NCBI GenBank assembly: GCA_035079385.1
Contig: JAVHKY010000013.1
Span: forward strand, 4,092,001 to 4,156,000
Length of the DNA: 64,000 nucleotides
From: Aspidiotus rigidus
Taxonomy: Eukaryota > Arthropoda > Insecta > Hemiptera > Diaspididae
Direction: 5' to 3'
The translations under genes were made by a program, and so were the position numbers. Under the pieces are notes generated by a model. That model had not been told where the DNA came from, ran no database searches, and saw only the letters and a list, made by a program, of their open reading frames with translations. Shown piece by piece: positions 34,566 to 46,249 of the stretch (its first letter is position 1; each line of letters starts with the position of its first letter).

Positions 34566-35341
34566 TTAATTATGACGCGGAAACGGGTAATTACTGCCTG
34601 GACGACGTTTACTTCCGTCTATAGAAGGTAAAGGAATGCATCCCGGTGGTATTTCAGAATCCAAGCTAGGGATTAATTCCTGTGTCGCAGGAAAAGACGA
34701 TCGCGGATGGAATTGGAGCGTCTTTGCATTCATTGGGTCTCGATATCTATGAAGTGTATTCGGGTGGGTAGGACTTGATGGTGACGCGGCTGATTCGGAC
34801 CGAGGGCTCGGGGGAAGCTCGAGAGGTTGTTCGTACCGCGGGCTCAGAGGAAGCTTGAGTGGTTCTTTGTACCGGGGGCTTGGAGGAAACTCGACAGGTG
34901 CGAAGCGTGGGCTCGGAGGAAGCTCGAGAGGTTTTATGTGCCGCGGGCTCGAAGGGAGCTCGACGTTAATCACACGAGTCGGACTCGGAGAGCGCACGGG
35001 GATCGTCAAACGACCTAAACTTTTAGGATGACCGGTATTCAGAGTACGATTTGGGCTCTTAGGACGCTCCGAAGTATTAGAATGACTTGGTCTTTCCAGA
35101 TGGATTGGTTCATCGTCTGCTGGTTTCAGAACGTGGTCGTGAGGTAGTGCAGTTTTTTTAGGACTTACAGTGCGATCTGGTCTCGCATGAATGGTTATCA
35201 TCTATACCAAAAAGTATTACTTTAATATTGGAACTTTAAGATCCGTGAGTAATTGAAGAAAAATCATAATATCTAGGTATTTACCTGAACTAGAAATATA
35301 GTCGCGGCTATTAAAGACAAGACGAATTTTTTAAGCAACAT
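34566..35341 (-). CDS. Secreted serine/proline-rich family, copy 7 (230 residues, repeat-expanded)
   Basis: Exon 1 (35,285-35,341) encodes MLLKKFVLSLIAATIFLVQ. The intron is 83 bp. Exon 2 (34,566-35,201) opens MITIHARPDRTVSPKKT, so the usual GSPEKS is changed to VSPKK. The body has IHLERPSHS, ERPKSPNR and RSPSPTR, then about five tandem copies of a 12-residue unit (for example LPPSPRYEQPLE) between about 34,780 and 34,960. The tail keeps SSPTHPNTLHRYRDPMNAK, but the second Cys of the C-terminal module is Ser (Cys-X14-Ser-Asn-Tyr-Pro). It is intact. It is the first copy in transcriptional order. Confidence 0.75.
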
Positions 35342-35349
35342 CTTGAGGT

Positions 35350-38278
35350 TCTCGATGCTCCAGTTTATTGTTCACGCGACAATATACGTATGTCAATAAT
35401 TTTTTACCGTAGAATGTTTTTTTCTAATTTTACGAACACCTGACACCACATGTGTTCATTATTCTTGTGCATGAAATATTCAATACAAATATATTTTTCG
35501 ATCTTCTTCTTCTTACACATAGAACCCTGTACTAAGCTATTTAAAAAATGGAAGTCATAAAGTCATTGTCATGAGCATTCTGTTAGAGTCTCGTTTTTCT
35601 GTTAACTACACTACATTGCAAAAAATGAGAAATTTTATGGTATCAAAATTTTTGCACGATCGACTACAAACTTTCCGTAGTAAATAATATAATAATATTC
35701 TCTACTCATCTCGAACTCAAGGCAGGTATCCACGTCGTCTTATTTTTGCACTTTTTCTGATCAGCTCACCTCTGGACAAACGAGAAGAATGCAACTTGGA
35801 CATTGAACTTGATACTTATCAAATAGTTTTTTGGTGACAAGCGCGGTTTTCTTGTGAAAGCTCATGATCGCGATCCGGCCTTAACGGAATAACAGAAAAA
35901 AAACAACAAATAGAAGAATGATACGAATAAAAACAAAAAATAGAGAGCAAAATGGAGAAATTAGAGAAATAAAAGAAGTGAATAATTACCCAGGCCAAAC
36001 TGTAAATGACGAGGTGGAGTAAAATTATTAATGAATGGGAACCTAAAGATTTGATTTGCATCAAAGCGGTAGTCGACTCAAAGCCGACCTAAAATTGACG
36101 TCGATGTGAGGTCGACCTCAACAATATACCGACACAGTTCCGACCAAGACTTTGAAAGAAGTGAATTCTCGGTCAGTTTGACGTAGATCCTCGGTTAACG
36201 CTAGGTGTAATTCAATGAAATTTCAAGTCGTATCTGTGTCAGTGTCGTAGAAGATATTACGGAACTAAACAATTGTATTTGTTCAGTTTGCAGATGATTT
36301 TATCTGTTTTCACACCAATATTTCAGTTTTTTTGCTATTTTAAAGAGGAAAAAGAACAAGGAGAAACAATCTTCCTAAAAGTTTACTCGATCTCAACCAC
36401 CTTGAGAAAAAAATTTTAGAAAAGAGAAAATGATGGTGAAACTCCGCCCCGGCTCTGAAAATTATGGGTTTGTCATTTACACCTATTTATATTCAAATAC
36501 TCTAACCTATTGATTCGAAACGAGGTGACATAACCGCAACTGTGAGACTTCTGTAAATTTTATTAGTGATTAAGAGACGACGTTTGATTGTCTTCATTGT
36601 AGTTGTACTGATCTTTTTAACAGTTTGGATATTGGCATCTTCTCAGAAAGAACTTGTGTAATATCGAAATTAAAGTGGCCATTGAACAAAGAAAAATGAG
36701 AAGAAACAATTTAGATTTTGATACTACCCAAGAAGACGCTCAAAACCTCCCACTTCACCACCCGAAGAGTCTGTAAGGGATGTATTTATCCGTAATGGTG
36801 GAAGAACACACACCTCTGGAAGACTTGAAGAAAAGAGCGAGGAAAGCATCAGGGCTTTTTGCCTCTTCCCCGACGTAATTTGTAACATAGACACCTCTTA
36901 TTATTGTATAATAATTTCATTTTATTTAAATATTTTTGTATGCCCGCACACAGTCTATGTGGGGTACAAAAACAAATACATAATAATAATGATAATGAAT
37001 TAACACAGTCATGCAGCCATGACCCGAGAATTCCTCAATGAATAGGAGGGTATCTTAATGTACTATAGTGCTGTTATTCTTCCAAAATTAAAAGTCAACC
37101 ATTGCCTATACGTGGTCAAAGTCACATGCAATACAATCAGTAAAACCCACTGTAATGGAGCGATCTGAAAATGATAATATGTAATACCTAATAATACAAG
37201 TATGATAATAATTATGACATTAAGGTCTTATTCCCCGTTCCCTCCGAGCCACACCCACTTGGAATGATTTTCTTCAACCTCTTCTTCCTTTATGTAGAGT
37301 CACGCCAATTTATACTTGAAGTCAAGTAAGAGATGACGATGACCGAATCCCTAGATATATGCACAACTAAGCTTATACTCGTATCATAAGATCGTACAGT
37401 TCTCTCAACTGTTACGTTTCCTCAATTTTATAAGTTGGTTTTTTGTTTACTTCGCGTAACTTTAGATCATGAAATATCACACCAGCAGATTTTTGTAAAC
37501 CTTCGCTATATTGATTCGCATCGCAAAACATAACAATGGATTCGTATTCACGTGGTATACAATATTTAAAAGACACTGACGTGAAAAATAACTAAAAATT
37601 ATCAACATGAGGAGACGCTATAAAACCGTTCGTCAGGGTACATTACAATTTTGAGTGACTTCTATATTAAGAAAACACGAGGGGCCTTACAACATTGTCA
37701 CTAATGGAAAATTATGAATAGGGTTGTACGTATAAATCGGTTTTCCGCGAGTAAATGATCAAATTCACACCAATAATGCACGCGGAAATATTCTCCACTA
37801 ATGAATTATTCATCTCGGTAAATGCTCTTAGGGAGCTGATAGCTACTTATCATTAGCGTACATCTTAATTATCATCAACGTATTTTAAGATGTCTATTCG
37901 TCGGCTTTTTCGAGAAAAAACAAAGTTTGCGAGTTTAACGAAGGGGTCTCGAAATTTTAATAATTCAAAGTTAAACCATACGACATTCGATTCGAGGAAA
38001 ATTCTCTAAATCGCAATACCTTCACGCAGAGACAATTAGGGAATCAAATTGTGCACTTAATTCATTTGTTTCGAAACGGTCGCGCGATTCGTCGAGTGGA
38101 ATAGTTATAGGCCTTTAAAAAGCAGTTAATGTTTCGATGATTGTCACTAAACCCAAGAGAAGTCGTGATCACAGGACTATGATTGTATAAATCATTCTCG
38201 AGTACTACAGCATTTGTCAATTGGGTAAAAACTTAATCTCGTGAGTTGTTCAACGTTCTTATCAATTTGGCCAACAAT
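35350..38278. other. Intergenic region between the array and the first transporter
   Basis: 35,350-35,700 is the 5' flank of copy 7. Around 36,600-36,980 the sequence ends in AATAATAATGATAATGA-type simple repeat and looks like the 3' end of an old LINE, but no coding motif is clear. From about 37,740 to 38,278 the sequence resembles 56,280-56,872, which precedes the second transporter gene. The shared parts include AATGAATTATTCAT and GGGAATCAAATTGT, and this is probably the promoter-proximal region of the duplicated pair. Confidence 0.5.
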
Positions 38279-38327
38279 ATGTACATATCAAAGAGAACAT
38301 TACGACAAGGAATGACCATTCTTCCAA
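38279..38327 (+). CDS. MFS sugar transporter A, exon 1
   Basis: ATG at 38,279 followed by 16 codons (MYISKRTLRQGMTILP) and one base, then the donor GTAAGTACC. The same exon, with a few changes, exists at 56,873-56,921 before the second transporter. Joining in phase 1 to 49,751 gives SAMVNFSFG at the junction. The short cytoplasmic N-terminus leads into transmembrane segment 1. The evidence is the paired conservation of exon, donor and phase in both gene copies. Confidence 0.75.
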
Positions 38328-38399
38328 GTAAGTACCTAGTTTTACTTTTCTTACCACTTTTACCTCAGGAATTTCCTAAATTTCGAGACAGGTTATGAA

Positions 38400-39935
38400 A
38401 ACCCTCATAGTACCTAACCCAAGCCTATAATTTCTTAAAACTCAACGATCCCCTATTACTTGTCCAACTACTCATTTTCAACTGTTACAATCTATTCTCT
38501 GATTTTCACCCCTCCTTGGGAAGCCCTCTCCATCACTTCATTATTTTCTTTCATCCTCAACGCTTATCCTGCATGTTCTCTGATTGATAGCACACCTTAA
38601 GAAACATTCACAACTCACTGGATCTACAAAAATCAAACAGTTCCACACCCACACACATAATTATACTCTCACTTGACTCGTTATCCTACTGCCCGCATTG
38701 TAACACAGAACTATATTTGTCAAGCAATTGTTAACTGTAAACTTATTCATGATCATCAATACTAGACTCGTGCCTGTGACACCTCACTCATCAAAAAATA
38801 AATTTAACTGCAGAAGATTACATCCCGTTACTGATCATATTCCTACCTGATATTAGGCAGTAGCCATCTAATTAATTTTTTTCTATCTATCCGATTCTCC
38901 TCTCTTCCATTCATTATTCAGTATACAACGCAAAAACTCAACAAATTTATCATCTATTCTTCCTTAATAATAGACCATTCAACTCTTAGTCAATATATTC
39001 GCTTTTAAAGTAAATCAACCCCTCCGCGCATAACGATCTAGTCCCACTCTCATACTCTGTGTAAAAGCTGGTAACCCCTCTTAAATGCCGCTTCCTAACT
39101 TTCACTGCCAATTTTCTAGCACTCACGGCTGAATTCACTCAGCTCCCCGCACGCTTCCAATATAATTCTCTCCTCCTTTCTCTTGAATCTGAACTATTCA
39201 AACACCTCAAATTGTACTATCTATCCCCTATCATATCAATCATATTTCTATAGCAAACTCCTTTCCTAGATATTCGACTCGACCGACCTGATAATCGCAT
39301 ACCGACAAATCTCAATACCAATTTCCTGACCCACCGACCCTCTAAATCGAGACCCAAAACAGGACACGCGTACTCAATCCAAGGAGTCATAATCAGTCGT
39401 CAATTGAAAAATTCTGCCTCCTTTTTTACTACCAAATTCCTCATCTCCATTCCCAACCTCCAGCTGAATGTTCTACTCTTGACTGACTCACTTTCATTTC
39501 TCCTGGCTATACAGGACTCTTATTCAACTAAATCCCCAAATCAGTGTAGGTATTCACTTACTCCTGCAATCACTATCATCCGCCTCTACATCTGTTGCCT
39601 CTCTGTGGGTTCAGGATCACATCAACTTCCCCGAACATGACGCGATTGTCTCTGTCGCCAAAGATTCCCTTCCATTCCACAAAATTCATGATCTGTACTA
39701 ACCCCAGCTTCTGACCTTAAAAACTATTACCGATCCCTGATACTTGACTCCTGGTATGACTTCTGGAAAGGTCAGCATTCAAGCAAGCTTAGAACAATTG
39801 GAAGCAAAGCAGTCATTTGGACTTCTTGTCCTACAGAAATCATTCTCTCCTGTCCTAGAATTGGTCACACACGTTCTACCCATTTCTATCTTTTTTTAGG
39901 TTCATTCTCTCTTCCTCCCCTCTTGTCCTGCCAAT
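38400..39935 (+). mobile_element. Decayed LINE, sense to transporter A
   Basis: Frames in pieces show the same protein order as the 12.6-15.2 kb LINE: PFLDIRLDRPDNRIPTNLNT, then LNVLLLTDSLSFLLAIQD (RNase H), LWVQDHINFPEHDA, and ILSCPRIGHTRSTHFYLFLG. Stops and frameshifts occur throughout. It ends abruptly at about 39,935 against the next copy, which runs in the opposite direction. It sits in the first intron of transporter A. Confidence 0.65.
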
Positions 39936-40780
39936 ACGACCGGAATCCAAATAAAAGTGAGGTTACAATTGATTGATATTATGTTCGTGAGGAGTGTCAG
40001 ATAAATTTTTTGTATGATGGGGTTAGTTGAGAATGGGTTCGTAAGAGATTGAAAAGATAAAAGGGAATCTTTTAAGAGGAGACAGTTTTTATGCGGACCA
40101 AGTTGAGCCATTTGAACAAGATATGCTAATACGGCCATCAATTCGGCTGAGTAGATTTAAGCGGAGTTACGTATTTGACGGGCTGTAATTTGTTCATTTA
40201 TGGAGTATGCGTACGTTGTATTTTGATCCATCTGTTGAACATAAAATGTGGTCAGGGAATATGTTGAAGTCTGATTATTGTTTGATTATTTTAGAAGCTT
40301 TTCTACGATCGAAGTAAATGTTAGGTTGCGGAAAGGCCTATGGGGAGGGTTGCTGTCGTGATAGGTACTAAGGACTTTAGTTTGAGAACATGTGCGAGAG
40401 AAATTTCTAGATTAGTTCGAATTCTTTGGGTGATCAATGAAGCATGGGTTCATGTAAGGAATGATACAAGGGTGCAGAGGATGTTAAGGTAAAGGTCGGC
40501 AAAATGAGAGAAGAGGTTCAGCCACTTCGGCACAGAGAGTCAGTCTTGGGGCAGATTCTAAAAGCTAAAAGCACTTAACACTAGCCTTAAGAATGTGGTT
40601 TGGATTGTATGTAGTAATGCGGGTGTGGTTGTGTTGGTTAAGTTGTAAATTGGAGGTCCGTAGTCTAACTGTGAGCAAATTAGGAGCTTCTATATAGATT
40701 GAGTAGTAGTTTTCGATTGGAACCGGTTTTGGGGTGGGAGAGGTTTATGTGTTTGACTTTCAATAATTTAATGTGATGTT
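39936..40780 (-). mobile_element. Second LINE relic, opposite orientation
   Basis: On the minus strand, from about 40,730 down, come the region equivalent to SQLDYGAPVYSYN, a segment like LTLCAEVAEP, and then (39,940-40,141) MAVLAYLVQMAQLGPHKNCL and NLTFIWIP of the RNase H domain. The copy is cut at the WIP motif, where it meets the plus-strand copy. Both pieces contain the RNase H start, so they are two copies and not one inverted element. Confidence 0.6.
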
Positions 40781-40786
40781 CATTGT

Positions 40787-40950
40787 TTCATTTTTTTCAA
40801 AAGATCCAAAGCTATTTTTCCTACCAAGGTATAGAGCTCAAGAAATCTAGATTTTTTCTATGTCAAGATCTGGAAACCAAGAGATCCGCATCTTTGTTCC
40901 ACTTAGACCTGGAACCTAAGAGATTTGGTTCCTTTTTGTTGGTCAACTTA
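40787..40950. repeat. Dispersed repeat, arm 1 (partner at 47,612-47,733)
   Basis: About 155 bases here match the reverse complement of 47,612-47,733. The shared pieces include TTCAAAAGATC, ATTTTTTCTATGTCAAGATC and CTTTGTTCCACTTAGA. It is an inverted pair within the intron of transporter A. Confidence 0.6.
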
Positions 40951-41049
40951 GTGAAAAAGTATAACAACAGTGATTAAATAAGCCGAGAACGCTCACGTAA
41001 AATTTGTAATGAAAATCGGTAGATAAAGGTTACAAAATCGATTGTTTAG

Positions 41050-41330
41050 CCAGGGAGATCCGCCGTGCTGGATATAAGATAGGTTTCTACCCTGTAACCA
41101 GGATCCGCAATCGCCGATACCAGCATTTGAAGCTTACCAGCTGACTTGCCAATGTGGACTCATACATTGGTTAGACAGGTAGAGCCCTTTCAGTAAGATT
41201 CTCTGAACATTGCCGATACTTCAATAAACTGGTGAAGTCACACGCTAATAATATTATTACACCATAGAATACTGACGATAGTTCTGCTAAGTCTTGCCAC
41301 TGTTTCAAGAAAGCTCACCCCTTCAGCAAT
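41050..41330 (+). mobile_element. Penelope-like fragment (GIY-YIG endonuclease end)
   Basis: Two frames one base apart give AYQLTCQCGL and then YIG, a stop, TGRALSVRFSEHCRYFN: the start and core of a GIY-YIG nuclease of a Penelope-like element, with Arg and Glu-His in their usual places. It is a second, shorter relic of the family seen at 1.6-3.0 kb. Confidence 0.68.
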
Positions 41331-42556
41331 ATTTGCATCACCATGTTGCATTGATGCATAATTAATAGGTTGTAGGAGTACTATACCATCAACGTTTTTA
41401 ATTGCTCCTGTCTTTCTGATAACAGCCTGCTCAACAATCTGGAAACTGTTCTTTTCAATGCTTTTCTTCCATATAATATTGACTCATCCTGTAACAATAA
41501 TTATGTGTATTGTGGTTTCTACTTTTTTTAATCGCTTAGTCTACACCTAAAGATGGTCTGCAATGGTTAGACTTTATAAGTCGGTCAAAATATCCAAAAT
41601 TTTCCAAATTCTACTCTTTTTTATTCGTTTATTTATTTTATTTTATTCTCTTTAGCTTATCTAGTGATTCATTTTTTTGTTTTTTTTATGGGCTTTTTTG
41701 GCTTTTCCACCACCTTTCATTATAAATTTTACGTGAGTGTTCTCGACTAATTTAATCATGATTAGAGCTAACTTTTTTGGCATTTTAGTGGTACTGAAAT
41801 TGAGAAATTTGGCACTTTTAGCAAAATAAAAAAAAAATGTAAAAAAACGGAAATTTTAATGAAAAAAAAAAAAAAAAAAAAAAAATGAAGATTGAATTCA
41901 CAAACGTAAAGAATTTTATAAAACGACTATTAAACATAATGATCAGTTTTGGTTCAATTTTGTTCATTGTACAGGTTAGAAAATGAAAAAAACCCGAAAA
42001 ACTGGTCTTCATACACTTTTTTGAGGGAAAATATACTTGTTTTATCGCGAAATATTCAAATTTTAACGTTATCATGGCATTTTATTCAATTTTTGGAAAT
42101 TTACTCTATTTTTGGCATTTATTTTATTTTTGGAAATTTTTGGGAAAATAAAATTTTTTGGGGGGCGTCCTTTATGTCTGAAACATACTCATCTTTGATC
42201 AGATCTCATTGCACCAATTATAACAAAATTGACAATTTCCAAGAATCTAATCATGACCAAACCTTGTAGTTATGAAGACTCTATATTTTTTTATAAATAA
42301 CAGTCTTTATGGTCGTAGAATACATGCAGTAGGTATATCATCATTGTTGAAGTATTGTGAAGAAACTTTTTCAAAGACTGCACAAAAATTTGAAAAATGC
42401 TAAGCAAAAATAGAACTTGCCAGGATTGTACAGAAATTCTAAAAATGCTAAAAAAAAAGACACAAGTAACTGAGAATACGAGAAGTTATCTGTCAAAATG
42501 GCACCTGTTCCATAAGAAATGAATTGATTAGGTGTCCTTTTGACAGGTAACTCCTC

Positions 42557-42719
42557 ATATGTATCTTGAGTCGTGACGTCACAGCGCACCATTGGGTAGA
42601 AAACCTTTTTTTTTTTTTTTTCTGCAGAAGGATGGGGGCTCTTGGCTTGCCGAGGCAAGAGCCCCAATATAGTTTCTTACCAAACGTTACATTATGAAGT
42701 CATAACTCAAGATACATAT
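42557..42719. repeat. Nested inverted repeats (15-bp outer, 10-bp inner)
   Basis: The outer pair is ATATGTATCTTGAGT at 42,557-42,571 with ACTCAAGATACATAT at 42,705-42,719, perfect. The inner hairpin is GGGGCTCTTG at 42,635-42,644 with CAAGAGCCCC at 42,656-42,665, perfect. A TGACGTCA (42,574-42,581) and a T-run (42,606-42,621) lie between them. Confidence 0.75.
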
Positions 42720-42900
42720 TATTCTGCGTCATTTTAGATTTAATTTGCTTACCATAACATTTTTGACATGTTCCATGTCTTTTCTCTCGCCAGACCCCGA
42801 TTTTGAAACTCGCGAGTACACCCCCCCCCCTCCCCCCCCCCCGTCAAGAGAAATCTCTACCCAGTGGGTGATTCAGAAATTCGCGAGTACACCCCGCGTA

Positions 42901-42921
42901 ATAATAATAATCAATAATTAA

Positions 42922-42970
<49 letters not shown>

Positions 42971-43181
42971 AAATAATTAAATAAATAAATAATTAAATAA
43001 ATAAATAATTAAATATTTAAATAAATAAATAATTGAATAATTAAATAATTAAATAAATAAATAAATAATTAAATAATTAAAAAATTAAATAAATAAATAA
43101 ATAATTAAATAAATAAATAATTAGATGAATAAATAATTAAATAAATAAATAATTAAATAATTAAATAATTAAATAATATAA

Positions 43182-43214
<33 letters not shown>

Positions 43215-43252
43215 AAATTATTAAATTATTATTTCATTAAATAATTAAATAA

Positions 43253-43286
<34 letters not shown>

Positions 43287-43366
43287 AAATAATTAAATAA
43301 TTAAATAAATAAATAAATAATTAAATAATTAAATAATTAAATAAATAAATAATTAAATAAATAAAT
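42901..43366. repeat. AATA/AATT microsatellite, about 465 bp
   Basis: An almost uninterrupted run of AATA and AATT tetranucleotides, directly abutting the 45-bp minisatellite. Shorter arrays of the same kind lie at 44,345-44,520 and 45,205-45,316. It is preceded at about 42,820-42,842 by a C-run. Confidence 0.95.
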
Positions 43367-44122
43367 AGTCGAAATTTTTCTAAGTCCCCCTTCTATCATA
43401 TATAGCTCGAGAGTCGAAATTTTTCCAAGTCCCTATCATATAATGGCTGGAGAGTCGAAATTTTTCTAAGTCCCTCTCTTATCATATATGACTCGAGAGT
43501 CGAAATTTTTCTGAGTCCCTCTCCTATCATATATGGCTCGAGAGTCGAAATTTTTCAAGTCCCCCTTCTATCATATATGGCTCGAGAGTCGAAATTCTTC
43601 TAAGTCGGCTCGAGAATCGAAATTTTTCTAAGTCCCCCTTCTATCATATATAGCTCGAGAGTCGAAATTTTTCTAAGTCCCTCTCCTATCATATATGGCT
43701 CGAGAGTCGAAATTTTTCTAAGTCCCCCTTCTATCATATATGGCTTGAGAGTGGAAATTTTTCTAAGTCCCTATCATATATGGCTTGAGAGTCGAAATTT
43801 TTCTAAGTCCCTCTCCTATCATATATGGCTCGAGAGTCGAAATTTTTCTAAGTCCCTCTCCTATCATATATGGCTCGAGAGTCGAAATTTTTCTAAGTCC
43901 CCCTTCTATCATATATGGCTCGAGAGTCGAAATTCTTCCAAGTCCCTCTCCTATCATATATGGCTTGAGAGTAAGTCCCCCTTGTATCATATATGGAGTC
44001 GAAATTTTTCCAAGTCCCCCTTCTATCATATATGGCTCGAGAGTCGAAATTCTTCTAAGTCCCTCTCCTATCATATATGGCTCGAGAGTCGAAATTTTTC
44101 TAAGTCTCCCTTCTATCATATG
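43367..44122. repeat. 45-bp minisatellite, about 17 units
   Basis: The same unit as at 27.6 kb, in reverse orientation (AGTCGAAATTTTTCTAAGTC, then CCCCTTCTATCATATATGGC and TCGAG), with a few shortened units. Long open frames exist on both strands simply because the unit is 45 bases long; they are not genes. Confidence 0.93.
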
Positions 44123-44139
44123 TTCGCGCTACCTCATAT

Positions 44140-45205
44140 TTCTCAAAAAAGACTTGAATTTTCTCATACCATTCCAATACAACAACGAGATCACTCCTTC
44201 GCCCCACCGAAAGTTGATACCTCAAAATATAGAACACCCATAATTACCTCAAAATATTTCTCATACAAGACTTATACGACGCCAAGATAGGTAAAGGGGT
44301 AAACGAATAATATCTCACGAATACTTGACCTAGTAGAAGAATTAATAATAAATAAATAAATGAATAAATAAATAAATAAATAGATAAATAAATAAATAGA
44401 TAAATAAATAGATAAATAAATAAATAAATAAATAAATAATATTGAATAATTAAATAATGAAATAATAAAATAATTGAATAATTAAATAAATAAATAATTA
44501 AATAATTAAATAAATAAAGGCTGAATAGTCGAAATTTTTCCAAGTCCCCTAGACTTGAATTATCTCACACCATTCCAATACAACAGCGAGACAGGGGGAG
44601 AACGAGCGGAGCGAGTTCGCGCTACCTCATATTTCTCATAGAAGACTTATTCGACGTCAAGATAGGTAAAGTTTTCCAAGTCCCTCTTCCTATCATATAT
44701 GGCTGGATAGTCGAAATTTTTCCAAGTCCCCTAGACTTGAATTGTCTCATACCATTCCAATACAACAGCGAGACAGGGGGCGAACGAGCGGAGCGAGTTC
44801 GCGCTACCTCATATTTCTCATAGAAGACTTATTCGACGTCAAGATAGGTAAAGTTTTCCAAGTCCCTCTTCCTATCATATATGGCTGGATAGTCGAAATT
44901 TTTCCAAGTCCCCTAGACTTGAATTGTCTCATACCATTCCAATACAACAGCGAGACAGGGGGCGAACGAGCGGAGCGAGTTCGCGCTACCTCATATTTCT
45001 CAAAAAAGACTTGAATTTTCTCATACCATTCCAATAAAACAGCGAGATCGCTCGTTCGCTCCACCGAAAGTTGATACCTCAAAATATAGAACACCCATAA
45101 TTACCTCAAAATATTTCTCATACAAGACTTATACGACGCCAAGATAGGTAAAGGGGTAAACGAATAATATCTCACGAACACTTGACCTAGTACAAGAATT
45201 AATAA

Positions 45206-45245
<40 letters not shown>

Positions 45246-46060
45246 ATTCAATAATTAAATAATTAAATAATTGAATAATTAAATAATTGAATAATTAAAT
45301 AATTAAATAAATAAAGGCTGGATAGTCGAAATTTTTCCAACTCCCCTAGACTTGAATTGTCACATACCATTCCAATACAACAGCGAGACAGGGGGCGAAC
45401 GAGCGGAGCGAGTTCGCGCTACCTCGTATTTCTCATAGAAGACTTATACGACGGCAAGATAGGTAAGGGGTAAACGAATTTCTTAAATTACGCTCTTTGG
45501 ACAGGTAATAGGGGGGGATTGAAAGATGATCGATGCCGCCTGTGCACTGACCACACTTCTTCGCATTCTGATTTCTCTACGCTTCGTACCAGCGATCGTT
45601 TTTCTCAAAACGCGTTTTTTCGAGATACGCCCTTCTTGATAAGAAGGCTTCAATTAAATAATTAAATAATGTAAATAATTAAATAATTAGTCCGAGAGTC
45701 TGTGCGTCCGTGCAAGCGTGCGTCCGTGCACATCTCTACCCCGTGGGTGATTCAGAAATTTGCGAGTACACCCCGTGTGCTTAAATAATTAAATAAATAA
45801 ATAATCAAATAACCGCGAGTTCGCCTCACGAAAGGTGATACCTCAAAATATTTCTCATAAAGGCGATACCTCATATTTCTCATAGAAGACTTGAATTTTC
45901 TCACAAATTTTCTCACACCATTCCAATAGAACAGCGAGACAGGGGGCGAACGGTGATACCTCAAAATATACAAAAGGTCGCTCCGCTCGTTCGCCCCACG
46001 AAAGGTGATACCTCAAAATATTTCTCATATAAATGCGACACCTCATATTTCTCATAGGAG
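44140..46060. repeat. Complex satellite region with a 182-bp tandem unit
   Basis: Starts of the phrase AGACTTGAATT at 44,551, 44,733 and 44,915 define a 182-base period. The third unit breaks into sequence that is a second copy of 44,140-44,340 (now at 45,000-45,205), followed again by an AATA array and another partial unit at 45,345. Units carry GCGAACGAGCGGAGCGAGTT. A phrase GGTGATACCTCAAAATA recurs at 45,833, 45,954, 46,004 and about 46,729. A further copy of the CGACGCCAAGATAGG stretch lies at 47,255-47,320. No gene is supported. Confidence 0.75.
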
Positions 46061-46249
46061 ACTTGAATTCTCTTTCGGCATTTCTCTTATAAGCTTCTAC
46101 ATTTTTGTACGTAATGTGTGACAAATCACGGCGATCAACGATTTTAATTTACATTTCCTTGGAAATGAACGACATCAAGACGGAGACAGTATTCTTCTAA
46201 AAATATCATTGCAATAAAAAACTTTATTGCAGTTCTTACAATATTTTAT

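Noticed and set aside
34827..35018. Arg-rich plus-strand frame opposite copy 7
   Set aside because: Antisense shadow of the PPSPR-encoding repeat.
43745..44290. Long open frames (181, 152 and 118 codons) on both strands
   Set aside because: They are translations of the 45-bp minisatellite, which stays open in several frames only because its unit length is divisible by three.
44244..44543. 99-codon minus frame rich in Tyr, Leu and Ile
   Set aside because: Translation of the AATA/TTTA microsatellite.
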